A DNA stretch of 64,000 bases from Corynebacterium zhongnanshanii (GTDB lineage Bacteria > Actinomycetota > Actinomycetes > Mycobacteriales > Mycobacteriaceae), in the NCBI RefSeq assembly GCF_014490575.1, contig NZ_CP061033.1, forward strand, positions 744,001-808,000. Direction: 5' to 3'. Under the pieces are notes generated by a model that worked only from the letters and a program-made list of their open reading frames with translations, made no database searches and was not told the DNA's origin. Both the position numbers and the translations under genes were made by a program. Numbering within the stretch: position 1 is the first letter of the stretch; each line of letters opens with the position of its first letter. Below are positions 16,812 to 27,206 of this stretch, one piece after another.

Positions 16812-17912
16812 ATGATGCAGATTTTTATCTCGGGAGCTATTGCGTTCCTGGTGACCGTGTTCTTCACACCTTTTCTGATTAAGAAGTTCTCCGCCGAGGG
16901 GCTCGGTCAAGAGATTCGTGAAGAAGGGCCGAAGTCTCACTTTAAGAAGCGTGGCACGCCCACCATGGGTGGTATCGCCATTTTGGCGGGTATCACCATC
17001 GGCTATCTGATGGCCGTGGCGTATGGCTACGTGTCCGTGGGCTCGGGCCCCGGAGTATCGGGCTGGCTGGTTCTGGGGCTGACTTTAGCGCTGGGTGCCG
17101 TGGGCTTTGCCGATGACTATATCAAGTTGGTGATGGGTCGAAACCTGGGGCTGAATGCCAAGGCAAAACTGGTCTGCCAATTGGTGATTGCCGTTGTGTT
17201 TGGTTTCCTGATTCTGCAGTTCCCCAATGCGCGCGGCATTACCCCTGGGTCCACGCACTTGTCTTTCCTGCGCGACATCAAGGTATTTGATATCGCGGTA
17301 GGCGGAGCTGTTATCGGAACGATTTTGTTCCTGATCTTCATCTACATTGTGATTTCCGCTTGGTCCAATGGCGTAAACCTCACCGATGGCTTGGACGGCC
17401 TAGCCGGTGGCGTGACCGCGATGGTCATGGGAACGTACGTGCTGATCACGTTCTGGCAGTTCCGGAACTCCTGCTCCAATGGTGCGACGGCTGGATGCTA
17501 TTCGGTGCGCGATCCGCTCGATTTGGCCATCCTCGCGTCGGCTGGCCTGGGCGCATGTTTGGGCTTCTTGTGGTGGAATGCCGCTCCCGCGAAGATTTTC
17601 ATGGGTGATACCGGATCCCTGGCCCTGGGTGGTTTAGTGGCAGGATTGTCCATTACCTCCCAGACGGAATTGCTGATGATTATCGTCGGTGTGATTTTCG
17701 TGGCCGAGGCCGCCTCTGTGGTGATTCAGGTTGTGTCCTTTAAATCCACCGGAAAGCGAGTATTCCGCATGGCGCCACTTCACCACCACTTCGAAAATGG
17801 CGGCTGGGCGGAAACCACCGTAGTTATTCGTTTCTGGTTGGTTGCTGGTTTGGCCGCCATGTCCGGTTTTGCCCTGTTCTATAGCGAGTGGCTGTCCTCT
17901 GTCCACTTTTAA
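16812..17912 (+). CDS. mraY: Phospho-MurNAc-pentapeptide translocase MraY
   Basis: A 366-residue membrane enzyme with about 10 transmembrane segments that transfers phospho-MurNAc-pentapeptide to undecaprenyl phosphate, making lipid I. Landmarks: KRGTPTMGG near residue 45, FADDYIK with catalytic Asp pair at about 101, [24 protein letters not shown], and APLHHHFE in the last cytoplasmic loop. The double ATG (16812, 16815) leaves the exact start open by one codon. Confidence 0.96.
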   Translation: MMQIFISGAIAFLVTVFFTPFLIKKFSAEGLGQEIREEGPKSHFKKRGTPTMGGIAILAGITIGYLMAVAYGYVSVGSGPGVSGWLVLGLTLALGAVGFADDYIKLVMGRNLGLNAKAKLVCQLVIAVVFGFLILQFPNARGITPGSTHLSFLRDIKVFDIAVGGAVIGTILFLIFIYIVISAWSNGVNLTDGLDGLAGGVTAMVMGTYVLITFWQFRNSCSNGATAGCYSVRDPLDLAILASAGLGACLGFLWWNAAPAKIFMGDTGSLALGGLVAGLSITSQTELLMIIVGVIFVAEAASVVIQVVSFKSTGKRVFRMAPLHHHFENGGWAETTVVIRFWLVAGLAAMSGFALFYSEWLSSVHF

Positions 17913-17942
17913 TTCCTCCACCTTGATCGAAAGGTCCACACG

Positions 17943-19424
17943 ATGAGTACACCCAATACGCTGACTCCCACGCAGGCGGTGCAGATCATGCGCTCTCGCC
18001 CCATTCTTATTGCCGGGGCGGGAGTCGCTGGTCGCGGGGTGATCTCTATGCTGTGCGCGCTCACCGGGGTGGAGAATGCTGCGGAGAATAGCAATATCGC
18101 CATTGCCGATGATCATTCTGACCTGGCCACGTTGTCTGTTTCTGATGCCGTGAATCTTCTGAAAAATACCGACGCCGGCCTCACTCCAGAATTGGTCATC
18201 ACCTCTCCCGGATGGTCCCCGAACTCGCCGCTACTTCAGGCTGCGAAGCAGGCGGGAATCCCCGTGATCGGGGATATTGAGGCTGCGTGGCTCGCGGACC
18301 AGGCAGGAGCTTTCGGGCGGCCGCGGACGTGGTTGGCGGTGACGGGCACGAATGGGAAGACCACCACGACGGCCATGCTGGCGTCGATGTTGGTGGCAGA
18401 TGGTCGCGGTGCGGTGGCGGTGGGCAATATCGGTGTGTCGCCGGCGGTGGCCTTGACCGCGGAACAGCGCGGGGAGATGCGCGCGGAGGTGCTGGTGGCG
18501 GAGGTCTCCAGTTTCCAGTTGCACTGGGCGCCCACGTTCACGCCCACGGTGGGGTGCGTGCTGAATCTGGCGGAGGATCACCTGGACTGGCACGGCTCCT
18601 TTGAGAACTATGCGGCAGACAAGGCTGCAGTCTTGCGTGCGGAGCATCCGGTGATTGCCGTGGACGACGCGGTGGTGCGCGGCCTGCCGCGTTCCGAATC
18701 GGCACCGGCGGCCTACACTCTGCAGGATCCGTCCGAGCTGTCCGGAGAGGAGTTCGTCCGACGTGTGGGCGTGCACGAGGGACAGATTCTTGAGCTGCTG
18801 ACCACACCGCAAGGGGTGAGCAGCACGGTTCTGGCACCGGCTGAGGGGATCAGCCCTCCGGGACCTGCGGGTGTGGCGGATGCTGCGGCGGCCGCGGCGA
18901 TGGCGCGCAGCGTCGGTGTGTCTGCACAGGCTATTGCGTCTGCGTTGGGCACGTTCACCGTCCAGGCCCACCGCGGGCAAGTGGTGTTCGAGGGTGACGG
19001 GGTGACGTGGATTGATAATTCGAAGGCCACGAATCCTCATGCTGCGGAGGCTGCGCTGCGCGGACAGGAGAATGTGATTTGGGTGGCTGGCGGCCAGTTG
19101 AAGGGAGCCAGCGTATCTGACTTGATTACCTCGATTGCCCCGTCGCTGAAGGCTGCCGTTGTCCTGGGCGTGGACCGCAAGGACATCGTTGCGGAGCTGG
19201 CGCGGCAAGTGCCGGAGGTGACGTGTGTGTCCGTGGATTCTACGGATCCGCTCGTCGCGATGCAGGAAGTGGTGCGTGTTGCCCGCGGATTGGCGGCCCC
19301 TGGGGACCGCGTGATTCTGGCGCCGGCCGCCGCGTCCTTGGACATGTACACCGGCATGAGCCAGCGCGGTGATCTCTTCGCCGAGTACGTCTCCCAGAGC
19401 TCAGTGGAGGAAGGGGAGAGCTGA
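17943..19424 (+). CDS. murD: UDP-MurNAc-L-Ala:D-Glu ligase MurD
   Basis: A 493-residue Mur ligase that adds D-Glu to UDP-MurNAc-L-Ala. N-terminal nucleotide-binding segment ILIAGAGVAGRGVISML, ATP loop VTGTNGKTTTTAML at about 136-149, then EVSSFQLHW and LNLAEDHLDWHGSFENY, and C-terminal WIDNSKATNPHAAEAAL with a following WVAGGQLKGA. GAAAGGTCC lies upstream of the ATG. The TGA shares its A with the ATG of ftsW. Confidence 0.95.
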   Translation: MSTPNTLTPTQAVQIMRSRPILIAGAGVAGRGVISMLCALTGVENAAENSNIAIADDHSDLATLSVSDAVNLLKNTDAGLTPELVITSPGWSPNSPLLQAAKQAGIPVIGDIEAAWLADQAGAFGRPRTWLAVTGTNGKTTTTAMLASMLVADGRGAVAVGNIGVSPAVALTAEQRGEMRAEVLVAEVSSFQLHWAPTFTPTVGCVLNLAEDHLDWHGSFENYAADKAAVLRAEHPVIAVDDAVVRGLPRSESAPAAYTLQDPSELSGEEFVRRVGVHEGQILELLTTPQGVSSTVLAPAEGISPPGPAGVADAAAAAAMARSVGVSAQAIASALGTFTVQAHRGQVVFEGDGVTWIDNSKATNPHAAEAALRGQENVIWVAGGQLKGASVSDLITSIAPSLKAAVVLGVDRKDIVAELARQVPEVTCVSVDSTDPLVAMQEVVRVARGLAAPGDRVILAPAAASLDMYTGMSQRGDLFAEYVSQSSVEEGES

Positions 19425-21016
19425 TGAGTACTCGCTATGAACCGCGTGATCGACGTGATCCGCGCAGACGAAACGACGGGCGCGGTCGGTTGGATCAGCG
19501 TGATCGGAATGATCAGCGCGGACGAGTGGAGTCGAACGATTCTGCCAGTCAGAGCCTCATGGCGAAGGTGCAGGCACTCCTGGCCACCCCTCAGCTGAAC
19601 TACATCGTGATCTGCTCCATCACGTTAATCCTCACGTTTATCGGATTGACGATGGTGCTGTCCGCATCCATGGTGGATTCCTATGCCAGCCAGAACTCCG
19701 TGTGGAAGGAGTTTTTGAAGCAGGCGTCCGTGGTGGTGATGGGACTGGTGGGCATGTGGTGTGCTCTGCGGATGGAAGCGCAGACCGTGAAAAAGTACGC
19801 CTGGGCGCTCTTGGCCTTCGCGCTCGTCCTGTTGGTGCTGGTTCTGATTCCATCTGTCGGCGTGGGTGCCGATGAGGTGGGATCCAATTCATGGATTCGC
19901 TTCGGCCCCATTGGTGTGCAGCCCTCCGAGGTGGCAAAGTTGGCCCTGGCAGTGTGGGGTTCAGCCGAGGTAGCGGACAGAATGCGACAAAATCCCACCG
20001 TAAGAGGTGCCCTGGGACGGTTCTTGGTGGCCGCGGGAGTGGTTCTGGTTCTGGTGGTTGGCCAACGAGACCTGGGTATGATGTTCGCCGTGGGCATCGT
20101 GGTGTTCGCCCTGATGTTCTTCAGCGGAATGCCCACACGCGTGATGGGGGTCCTCGTCGGAGCTGTGAGCGTGGTCGGCGCGATCGGTATTACCGCCCAG
20201 AGTTTCCGTTCGGCACGCATCACCACCTGGCTTGACGCGCTCACGCTGAGCTTCTCGGACCACACCACGAAGGGAGATGCCTACCAGTCCTACCAGGGCA
20301 TTCTGTCTCTGTCCGATGGTGGGCTGCTGGGAACCGGTTTGGGCCAGTCGCGCTCCAAGTGGTTCTACCTCCCCGAGGCTAAGAATGACTTCATCTTCGC
20401 CGTGGTGGGTGAAGAGTTGGGCTTCGTGGGCGCCGGCATCGTGGTTCTGCTCTTTGCTCTGCTGGGCTGGTTCGGCATTCGTACCGCACGCGCACAGCGG
20501 GATCCCTTCCTGAAGATGATGGCGGCCACGCTGACCATCGGTATTGTGGTCCAGGCCTTCTTCAACATGGGCTATGTGGTGGGCTTCCTGCCCGTCACGG
20601 GTATCCAGTTGCCACTGATCTCGGCGGGTGGATCCTCGGCCATCATTACCCTGATTACCCTGGGCCTCCTGGCCAATTGCGCGCGCCACGAGCCCGCGAC
20701 GATCAGCTCCATGCAGCACGAAGGCCGCCCGCTGTTCGACCGCTTGCTGATGCTGCCCGAACCACGCCCGTACAAGATTGGTGAACAGCGCCGCGAAAAG
20801 AGGCGCTCCACCACCCGGACCTATGGGCAGCCGGTAACGCAACGCGGACGGGACGCGCACGCCAGCCAGGACGTCCGGCGCGAACAAGAGCGCCGCGAGC
20901 AGGCCCTGAAGCGCGCTGGGGTGCATCAGCAGCCGCGGCGCTACGATCGAATACGACGGCAAGATTTGCCACAGAGGCCTAGCGGCCGTACATCTCGTTC
21001 CCACAGGAGGCCTTGA
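19424..21016 (+). CDS. ftsW: Septal peptidoglycan glycosyltransferase FtsW
   Basis: A 530-residue SEDS-family protein that polymerises lipid II at the septum with FtsI. A strongly basic, Asp/Arg-rich cytoplasmic N-terminus of about 45 residues precedes about 10 membrane segments. SEDS landmarks include RFGPIGVQPSEVAKLAL, the loop QSYQGILSLSDGGLLGTGLG with SRSKWFYLPEAKNDFIFAVVGEELG (quoted in parts), and ITGIQLPLISAGGSS-like LPLISAGGSSAI. A basic Arg-rich tail of about 110 residues follows the last helix. It overlaps murD by one base. Confidence 0.95.
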   Translation: MSTRYEPRDRRDPRRRNDGRGRLDQRDRNDQRGRVESNDSASQSLMAKVQALLATPQLNYIVICSITLILTFIGLTMVLSASMVDSYASQNSVWKEFLKQASVVVMGLVGMWCALRMEAQTVKKYAWALLAFALVLLVLVLIPSVGVGADEVGSNSWIRFGPIGVQPSEVAKLALAVWGSAEVADRMRQNPTVRGALGRFLVAAGVVLVLVVGQRDLGMMFAVGIVVFALMFFSGMPTRVMGVLVGAVSVVGAIGITAQSFRSARITTWLDALTLSFSDHTTKGDAYQSYQGILSLSDGGLLGTGLGQSRSKWFYLPEAKNDFIFAVVGEELGFVGAGIVVLLFALLGWFGIRTARAQRDPFLKMMAATLTIGIVVQAFFNMGYVVGFLPVTGIQLPLISAGGSSAIITLITLGLLANCARHEPATISSMQHEGRPLFDRLLMLPEPRPYKIGEQRREKRRSTTRTYGQPVTQRGRDAHASQDVRREQERREQALKRAGVHQQPRRYDRIRRQDLPQRPSGRTSRSHRRP

Positions 21017-21019
21017 TCC

Positions 21020-22132
21020 ATGACGAGCATGCCCCACGATTCATCTTTCAGCGTGGTTGTCGCCGGCGGTGGCACCGCAGGCCACATCGAGCCCGCGCTG
21101 GCTGTCGCTGAGGCGGTTCGTGCCGCGTACCCCAACGCACGCATCACGGCCCTAGGGACAGAACGGGGCCTGGAATCTTCCATTGTTCCGGCCCGCGGAT
21201 TTGATCTGCGGATGATCCCGCCGGTGCCTGTGCCGCGGAAACCCAACAAGGATCTGGCTACCTTGCCGCTGCGTCTTCGCGCAGCGCTGAAGGAAACCCG
21301 AAAGATCCTCCGCGAGGTCGAAGCAGACGTGGTGATTGGCTTTGGTGGCTATGTTTCCGCACCGGCGTATTTGGCGGCAAAGGCCCAACGCCTGCCGTTT
21401 TTCGTGCACGAGGCGAACGCCCGAGCCGGGATGGCCAACAAGCTGGGTGTGAAGCTCGGCGGCCACGGGCTCGCAGCCGTGGACGGCTCGGGTCTGCCTG
21501 CCCGCGTGGTGGGAATCCCTGTGAAGCAATCGATCGTGAATCTTGATCGCAGTGCCCAGCGCGCTGAGGCGCGGGAGTATTTTTCCTTGAAACAGGAGGG
21601 GCCGGTGCTGCTGGTCACGGGTGGATCCCAGGGAGCTCAGTCGATCAACAAGGCCATCGCCGAGGCCGCACCGGATCTGCACGATGCAGGCATCCAGGTG
21701 CTTCACGCTTACGGTAAGAAGAACGAGTTCCAGCAGCCGGACACCGGAACCTACCGGGCCGTTCCCTACATCGAGCGCATGGATTTGGCGCTGGCAGCCG
21801 CCGACGCCATCGTGTGCCGCTCCGGCGCGATGACGGTGGCCGAGGTCTCCGCAGTGGGCCTGCCGGCCGTGTACGTGCCACTGCCGCACGGCAATGGCGA
21901 ACAGGAACTCAATGCACTGCCCATTGTGGAGGCAGGTGGCGGAGTCATCGTCAAGGATGCGGACTTGAGCGGACGCGCGATTGTGGAGAAGGTTGTTCCC
22001 GTCCTCAACGATCCAGACCGCCTAGCCGCCGCCTCTGCAGCCGCCCGTGGCTCCGGCCACCGGAATGCCGCGCACACCATCGCTGAAGCATTAGCTGTTG
22101 CGGTGGCTACCAGTCGAGCCGGTCGCCGATAG
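21020..22132 (+). CDS. murG: Lipid II synthase MurG (GlcNAc transferase)
   Basis: A 370-residue GT28 glycosyltransferase that adds GlcNAc to lipid I, giving lipid II at the inner membrane face. Landmarks: [17 protein letters not shown] at the N-terminus, [41 protein letters not shown] opening the C-terminal donor domain, and [11 protein letters not shown] with [13 protein letters not shown]. It starts 3 bases after the ftsW stop. ATG 21029 is an alternative start. Confidence 0.96.
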   Translation: MTSMPHDSSFSVVVAGGGTAGHIEPALAVAEAVRAAYPNARITALGTERGLESSIVPARGFDLRMIPPVPVPRKPNKDLATLPLRLRAALKETRKILREVEADVVIGFGGYVSAPAYLAAKAQRLPFFVHEANARAGMANKLGVKLGGHGLAAVDGSGLPARVVGIPVKQSIVNLDRSAQRAEAREYFSLKQEGPVLLVTGGSQGAQSINKAIAEAAPDLHDAGIQVLHAYGKKNEFQQPDTGTYRAVPYIERMDLALAAADAIVCRSGAMTVAEVSAVGLPAVYVPLPHGNGEQELNALPIVEAGGGVIVKDADLSGRAIVEKVVPVLNDPDRLAAASAAARGSGHRNAAHTIAEALAVAVATSRAGRR

Positions 22133-22182
22133 ATTCCCCCTTTGATACCCCACGGACTTTTTGACATAAGGATAGAAGAGAC

Positions 22183-23634
22183 ATGACACACCTTGACCAA
22201 CACGTTGATCTCACGTCGATAGATCTGTCCCGCGTCCACATGGTGGGCATTGGGGGTGCCGGCATGTCCGGCATCGCCCGTATTCTCCTGGCTCGCGACA
22301 GCGTGGTGAGCGGTTCGGACATGAAGGACTCCCAATCTGTGTTCGCCCTGCGTACGGCGGGAGCGAGTATCGCCATCGGACACGCAGCGGAGAACCTGGA
22401 GCTCTCGGGCGAGCTGCCCACAGTGGTGGTGACGAGCTTCGCGGCGATTCCGCAGGATAACCCGGAGCTGGCGCGCGCGAAGGAATGCGGAATCCCGGTG
22501 GTGCGCCGCTCAGATGTTCTGGGCGCGCTGATGCTTGGCTACCGTTCCTTCTTGTTGGCAGGAACCCACGGGAAGACCTCCACCACCTCGATGGCCGTGG
22601 CCGCCCTGCAGAAGGCGGGCAGCGACCCGTCCTTTGCCATTGGTGGCCAGCTAAACCGCGCGGGAACTAACGCGCACCACGGCACCGGGGACATCTTCGT
22701 GGCCGAGGCCGATGAATCGGATGGCTCCTTCCTGACCTATCAACCAACCGTGGCCGTGATCACCAATATCGAACCCGATCACTTGGACTTTTTCGGAACG
22801 GAAAAGGCCTATCGCCAGGTCTTCCGTGACTTTGCCGACCGCGTGACGGCCGACGGGCACCTTGTGGTGTGCCTGGACGATCCTGGTGCCGCGGCACTGG
22901 CAGAGCAGCTGGTCGCCGACGAGTCTGCGTCTGTCACCGTGGTGGGCTATGGAACCGCAGACGCCGTAAAGGCCCACCCGCAGGTGCCTGCACTAGCGAT
23001 CATCACGTCCACAACCATCACCACCAAGGGAACCATCGCCGAGATTGAGGTGGACGGCCACGCGACCCAGCTGCATGTGGGCATCCCTGGTGCCCACATG
23101 GTTTTGAACGCCACGGCAGCGGTCTTGGGCGGCTACCTTCTGGGCGAGGACCTGGAGAGCCTCGTCGATGGCGTGGGCGAGTTCGACGGCGTGCGCCGCC
23201 GCTTTGAATACCACGGCTCCGCCGGAGGCGTGGAGGTCTTCGACGACTATGCCCACCATCCCACCGAGGTCACCGCGGTGCTGACCGCCGCGCGCGAGCG
23301 CCTGGCCACCCGAGACAACGGCCGTGTGGTGGTGGCGTTCCAGCCTCACCTGTATTCCCGCACGATCAATTTCGCGCACGAGTTCGCCGAGGCGCTGAGC
23401 CTGGCCGATCAGGTGGTTCTCCTGGACATTTTCGGGGCCCGAGAAAACCCGGTGGAAGGAGTGGACAGTCGGATCATTGGCGAGCACGTCACGTCCGATT
23501 GGCGCTTCGTTCCCGAGTTCAGCGCCGTGCCCGCCGCCATCGCGGAGATCGCGCAGCCGGGTGACATGGTGCTGACCGTGGGCGCTGGCACGGTGACGAT
23601 GCTGGCCGATGAAATCCTGCGGGAGCTGGCGTAA
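22183..23634 (+). CDS. murC: UDP-MurNAc:L-Ala ligase MurC
   Basis: A 483-residue Mur ligase that starts the stem peptide by adding L-Ala to UDP-MurNAc. N-terminal [20 protein letters not shown] loop [22 protein letters not shown], then [12 protein letters not shown] and C-terminal [12 protein letters not shown] with FQPHLYSRT. Its stop is followed immediately by the ftsQ ATG, with no spacer base. Confidence 0.96.
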   Translation: MTHLDQHVDLTSIDLSRVHMVGIGGAGMSGIARILLARDSVVSGSDMKDSQSVFALRTAGASIAIGHAAENLELSGELPTVVVTSFAAIPQDNPELARAKECGIPVVRRSDVLGALMLGYRSFLLAGTHGKTSTTSMAVAALQKAGSDPSFAIGGQLNRAGTNAHHGTGDIFVAEADESDGSFLTYQPTVAVITNIEPDHLDFFGTEKAYRQVFRDFADRVTADGHLVVCLDDPGAAALAEQLVADESASVTVVGYGTADAVKAHPQVPALAIITSTTITTKGTIAEIEVDGHATQLHVGIPGAHMVLNATAAVLGGYLLGEDLESLVDGVGEFDGVRRRFEYHGSAGGVEVFDDYAHHPTEVTAVLTAARERLATRDNGRVVVAFQPHLYSRTINFAHEFAEALSLADQVVLLDIFGARENPVEGVDSRIIGEHVTSDWRFVPEFSAVPAAIAEIAQPGDMVLTVGAGTVTMLADEILRELA

Positions 23635-24312
23635 ATGAAAAAGGCCGTGATCGTGGTCCTGTCCGTGCTACTGCTGGGAGCAGTGGCTTCGGCAGCAGCG
23701 TGGTTTTTCCCCATCCTCACCGTGAGCACGGTGGAGGTCACGGGCGCCGTGCATGCCGACGAGACCGCCGTGAAGGAAGCCTCCGGAGTGACCACGGGGA
23801 GCAATATACTTCGGGTGGACACCGCGGCGGCGGCGTCGGGTATATCCCACGTCCCGTGGGTGGATAAGGTCACTGTCTCGCGCACGTGGCCACGCACGAT
23901 CACCATCACCATTGAGGAGCACGTGGCGGCGGGATTTGTGAAGAAGGGCTCCACCCCGCTGGCGGTGAATACCCAGGGTGCGATTTTCCTGTCGGGGCTG
24001 CAGCCGGAGGGCGTGCCGGAGTTTGAGCGGACGAAACCAGACGACGCCGCAGCGATCCACGCCGCAGCCACCGCGGTGAGCGCCTTGCCACAAGAGCTCA
24101 AGGATTCGTTGGAGCGCGTTGAGGCACCAGATGCGGATTCGATTGCGATGTTTTTCCCCGAAGGCCGTGAAGTGTTCTGGGGGAGCGCGGACCGGGCTGA
24201 GGAGAAGGCGGAGGCCACGCGCATCGTGTTGGGCAAGGAGGGGACGCGGTGGAACGTGTCCAACCCGTCGATGACGACGGTGCGTGACTATAGCCCTCCA
24301 CCTGCCCCTTAA
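23635..24312 (+). CDS. ftsQ: Cell division protein FtsQ
   Basis: A 225-residue bitopic protein. One membrane segment at the very N-terminus (about 4-24), then a POTRA domain beginning VSTVEVTGAVHADETAVKEAS, and a beta domain with VSRTWPRTITITIEEHVAA. FtsQ links FtsL/FtsB-type proteins to the rest of the divisome. The cytoplasmic part is very short compared with mycobacterial FtsQ. It directly follows murC; a perfect palindrome begins two bases after its stop. Confidence 0.92.
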   Translation: MKKAVIVVLSVLLLGAVASAAAWFFPILTVSTVEVTGAVHADETAVKEASGVTTGSNILRVDTAAAASGISHVPWVDKVTVSRTWPRTITITIEEHVAAGFVKKGSTPLAVNTQGAIFLSGLQPEGVPEFERTKPDDAAAIHAAATAVSALPQELKDSLERVEAPDADSIAMFFPEGREVFWGSADRAEEKAEATRIVLGKEGTRWNVSNPSMTTVRDYSPPPAP

Positions 24313-24313
24313 G

Positions 24314-24332
24314 CCTAAAGTAGAACTTTAGG
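24314..24332. promoter_or_regulatory. Palindrome upstream of ftsZ
   Basis: CCTAAAGT-AGA-ACTTTAGG, two perfect 8-base arms around a 3-base centre, starting just after the ftsQ stop and about 100 bases before ftsZ. No T-run follows, so a protein-binding site is more likely than a terminator. TAAAGT in the left arm and TAGAAC across the centre resemble -10 elements, so it may overlap an ftsZ promoter. Confidence 0.5.
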
Positions 24333-24337
24333 GATAC

Positions 24338-24342
24338 GACAC
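24338..24342 (+). promoter_or_regulatory. Candidate WhiA box (GACAC) upstream of ftsZ
   Basis: GACAC is the core recognised by WhiA, which controls ftsZ in actinobacteria together with a WhiB-type partner (family knowledge). It lies 6 bases after the palindrome. A 5-base match is weak alone; its place in the ftsZ leader is what makes it worth noting. Confidence 0.35.
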
Positions 24343-24429
24343 GCGACGAAAAATGTGCGGGAATTTTTCACCATGGTCAACGAAGATGGTTAGAGAAATT
24401 CAACCTCAACACAGCGGAGAAACAAGCAC

Positions 24430-25698
24430 ATGACGAATCCAGGAAACCACCTCGCGATCATCAAGGTGGTCGGTGTGGGCGGCGGCGGCGTGAATGCCGT
24501 GAACCGCATGATCGATGAAAAGCTGCAGGGCGTGGAGTTCCTGGCGATCAATACGGACGCCCAGGCCTTGATGCTCACCGACGCAGACCTGAAACTGGAC
24601 ATCGGACGTGAGGAAACCCGCGGACTGGGTGCAGGTGCAAACCCTGAGGTTGGCCGTAAGTCCGCCGAGGACCACAAAGAGCAGATCGAAGAGATGCTCT
24701 CCGACGCCGACATGGTGTTTGTCACCGCCGGCGAGGGCGGCGGAACGGGAACCGGTGCCGCTCCGGTGGTGGCATCCGTGGCGAAGCGCCAGGGTGCACT
24801 GACCGTGGGTGTTGTGACCCGTCCGTTTACCTTCGAGGGCAAGCGCCGGACCAAGCAGGCTGACGCGGGCATCGACGCACTTCGCGAAGTGTGTGACACG
24901 CTGATCGTTATTCCGAATGACGCGCTGTTGAAGCTCAGCGATGAGCAGATGTCCATGATGGATGCGTTCCACAAGGCAGATGAGGTGCTGCTGCAGGGTG
25001 TTGAAGGTATCACCAAGCTGATCACCACCCCTGGTGTGATTAACGTGGACTTCGCCGATGTGCGTTCCGTGATGACTGATGCCGGCTCCGCTTTGATGGG
25101 CATTGGTACCGCTCGGGGTGAAGATCGCGCGAAGAAGGCTATCGAGACTGCTATTAACTCCCCACTGTTGGAGTCCACCATGAAGGGTGCGAAGGGCGTG
25201 CTTCTGTCCTTCGCTGGCGGTTCCGACCTGGGCCTGATGGAGGTCTCCGAGGCCGCGAACATCGTGGAAGAGTTGGCTGATGAGGATGCCAACATCATCT
25301 TCGGTACCATCATTGACGACCAGCTGGGCGACGAGGTGCGCGTCACTGTTATCGCTACCGGCTTCGATGATTCCCCGAATGCTGAGTCCACCATCGCTCG
25401 TTCCGGCCGCCACGCGGCTGCGGAGGAGCAGGCGCCGCAGAACCCGGCGATCTTCGGTGGAACCGACGCAGCACCGCAGCAGCCTGTGCAGCAACCGGTA
25501 CAGCAGCCTGCACAGCCCGTGCAGCAGCCCGCACAGCCGTCCTACCAGCAGGCGCAGCCGGTTCAGCCAGCTCAGCCGGTGCAGCAGCCGTCGAGCTTTA
25601 GCCAGCGTCAGCAGACTCAGACCCAGGGCGGACTGTTCACCAGCCGTCAGCCGGAGCCTGTGCAGGACGAAGACGACCTGGACCTGCCTGACTTCTAG
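24430..25698 (+). CDS. ftsZ: Cell division GTPase FtsZ
   Basis: A 422-residue tubulin homologue that forms the Z-ring. N-terminal [17 protein letters not shown], the tubulin signature [14 protein letters not shown] near residue 100-113, and the T7 loop region [11 protein letters not shown]. After about residue 320 comes a long Gln/Pro-rich linker made of QQP and AQP repeats, then the conserved C-terminal peptide DDLDLPDF, which binds SepF. GGAGAAAC lies upstream of the ATG. The gene has a 117-base leader region containing the palindrome and GACAC box. Confidence 0.97.
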   Translation: MTNPGNHLAIIKVVGVGGGGVNAVNRMIDEKLQGVEFLAINTDAQALMLTDADLKLDIGREETRGLGAGANPEVGRKSAEDHKEQIEEMLSDADMVFVTAGEGGGTGTGAAPVVASVAKRQGALTVGVVTRPFTFEGKRRTKQADAGIDALREVCDTLIVIPNDALLKLSDEQMSMMDAFHKADEVLLQGVEGITKLITTPGVINVDFADVRSVMTDAGSALMGIGTARGEDRAKKAIETAINSPLLESTMKGAKGVLLSFAGGSDLGLMEVSEAANIVEELADEDANIIFGTIIDDQLGDEVRVTVIATGFDDSPNAESTIARSGRHAAAEEQAPQNPAIFGGTDAAPQQPVQQPVQQPAQPVQQPAQPSYQQAQPVQPAQPVQQPSSFSQRQQTQTQGGLFTSRQPEPVQDEDDLDLPDF

Positions 25699-25750
25699 GC
25701 CTCAGACCACAAGGCCTATGATCGTAAGGCCTAAAACCAACAAAGGACGT

Positions 25751-26494
25751 ATGCCGCACATGAGCGACACTTCTCATGCTGTTCAGCCCCCGGTCCGGAA
25801 GGTATTCACCAACCGGAACGGGGGCGTGTCCGTTGAGCCCTACGGAAGCTTCAACCTGGGCGACCACGTTGGCGATGACCCGGCGGCCGTGGCTGAGAAC
25901 CGGGCGCGCCTCGCGCGAGTCCTGGACCTGGACCGCATGGTGTACATGGAGCAAATCCACTCGCCGACGGTCACGGAGGTCACCGCCGATCTCCTGGAGA
26001 CCCTCGACGGCCCCGTGGAAGCCACCGATGCCCTGGTCACCACCCTGCGCGGCGTGGGCCTGGCTGTGCTGGTGGCCGACTGCGTGCCCGTTCTGTTGGC
26101 CGATGAGACGGCCGGGGTGGTGGCAGCCGTACACGCCGGCCGCATGGGTGCCCGCAACGGCATCGTAGCGCGCACGGTGGAGCGCATGTGTGAGCTCGGG
26201 GCGCTGCCCGCGCACATTCACGCGTTGATGGGCCCGGCGGCGTCGGGGGAGAATTATGAAGTACCGGCCGAGATGGCCGCGGACGTGGAATCCAAGCTCC
26301 CCGGTTCCCGCACCCGGACTCGACAGGGCACGTGCGGGCTGGACATCCGGCAGGGGCTCACGCGCCAGCTGCTGAGGCTCGGCGTGCGCCAGATCGACGC
26401 CGACCCGCGGTGTACCATCGACACGCCCGAGTTCTTTTCCTACCGACGCGAGGGCGTCACCGGACGCCAAGCAGGAGTTATATGGATGCCATGA
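25751..26494 (+). CDS. pgeF: Peptidoglycan editing factor PgeF (YfiH/laccase-domain)
   Basis: A 247-residue multicopper-polyphenol-oxidase-fold protein. The zinc site is spread over VYMEQIHSPTV, ADCVPVLLADE and AAVHAGRMG, the standard His/Cys/His segments (the HAG usually followed by W/R). The family hydrolyses wrongly built UDP-MurNAc-L-Ser-type precursors or related substrates. It regularly follows ftsZ. ATG 25751 has AAAGGA only 3-4 bases away; ATG 25760 would give 12-13 bases. The 3' end overlaps the next gene. Confidence 0.85.
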   Translation: MPHMSDTSHAVQPPVRKVFTNRNGGVSVEPYGSFNLGDHVGDDPAAVAENRARLARVLDLDRMVYMEQIHSPTVTEVTADLLETLDGPVEATDALVTTLRGVGLAVLVADCVPVLLADETAGVVAAVHAGRMGARNGIVARTVERMCELGALPAHIHALMGPAASGENYEVPAEMAADVESKLPGSRTRTRQGTCGLDIRQGLTRQLLRLGVRQIDADPRCTIDTPEFFSYRREGVTGRQAGVIWMP

Positions 26495-27198
26495 CGAATT
26501 CACCGACGAACTCACAGGATGACCGACGCGCGCAGCTGGCCGAACGTCTGCGGCTCGTTCGCCAGCGGATTGCCGTGGCCGGTGGCGCAGACCTGCTGCC
26601 CATCACCAAGTTCCACCCCGTGGAGGACGTGGCGCTGTTGGCGGAGCTGGGCGTGCACGCCGTGGGGGAGAACCGGGAGCAGGAGGCTCGCTCCAAGGCT
26701 GAGGCTCTGGGCGAATCCATGGCGATTCACATGGTGGGACAGGTGCAGACGAAGAAGGCGAACCACGTGGCGCGCTGGGCTGCGGCGGTGCATACGGTGG
26801 ATTCTGTGAAGCTCGCCGATGCGTTGGACCGTGGCGTGGCGCTGGCTCAGGAGCGGGGGCAGCGCAGCGACCGTCTGCCCGTGTTGGTGCAGCTGTCTGC
26901 CGATGGTGACCCCGCTCGCGGTGGGATCGTCGCCGAGGACGTGGATGCCTTGGCCGACCATATTGCGTCGCTGGAGCACCTGGAGCTGCGCGGGCTGATG
27001 ACCGTTCCCCCTCTTGAATCCGACGCCGCGGCGGTCTTTGCCGACGGCCGTCGGATCCTGGAGCGTATCTCCGACCGGGTTCTGGGCGCGCCTGTGTACA
27101 GTGCAGGTATGAGTGGCGATCTGGAGATCGCCATCGCTGAAGGCTCCACGCTGGTGCGTGTCGGAACAGATATCATGGGGACACGACCAGTAGCTTGA
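26482..27198 (+). CDS. PLP homeostasis protein (YggS/PROSC family)
   Basis: A 238-residue single-domain TIM-barrel PLP-binding protein. The PLP lysine is in LLPITKFHPVEDV, followed by GENREQEARSKAE, HMVGQVQTKKANHV, and C-terminal SAGMSGDLEIAIAEGSTLVRVGTDIMG (quoted as the phosphate-binding SGDLEIAIAEGS). It buffers cellular PLP rather than acting as an enzyme (family knowledge). ATG 26482 follows GCAGGAG by 4 bases; ATG 26491 would instead give an ATGA overlap with pgeF. The gene is commonly found between pgeF and sepF. Confidence 0.9.
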   Translation: MDAMTNSPTNSQDDRRAQLAERLRLVRQRIAVAGGADLLPITKFHPVEDVALLAELGVHAVGENREQEARSKAEALGESMAIHMVGQVQTKKANHVARWAAAVHTVDSVKLADALDRGVALAQERGQRSDRLPVLVQLSADGDPARGGIVAEDVDALADHIASLEHLELRGLMTVPPLESDAAAVFADGRRILERISDRVLGAPVYSAGMSGDLEIAIAEGSTLVRVGTDIMGTRPVA

Positions 27199-27206
27199 AC
27201 ACTAGT

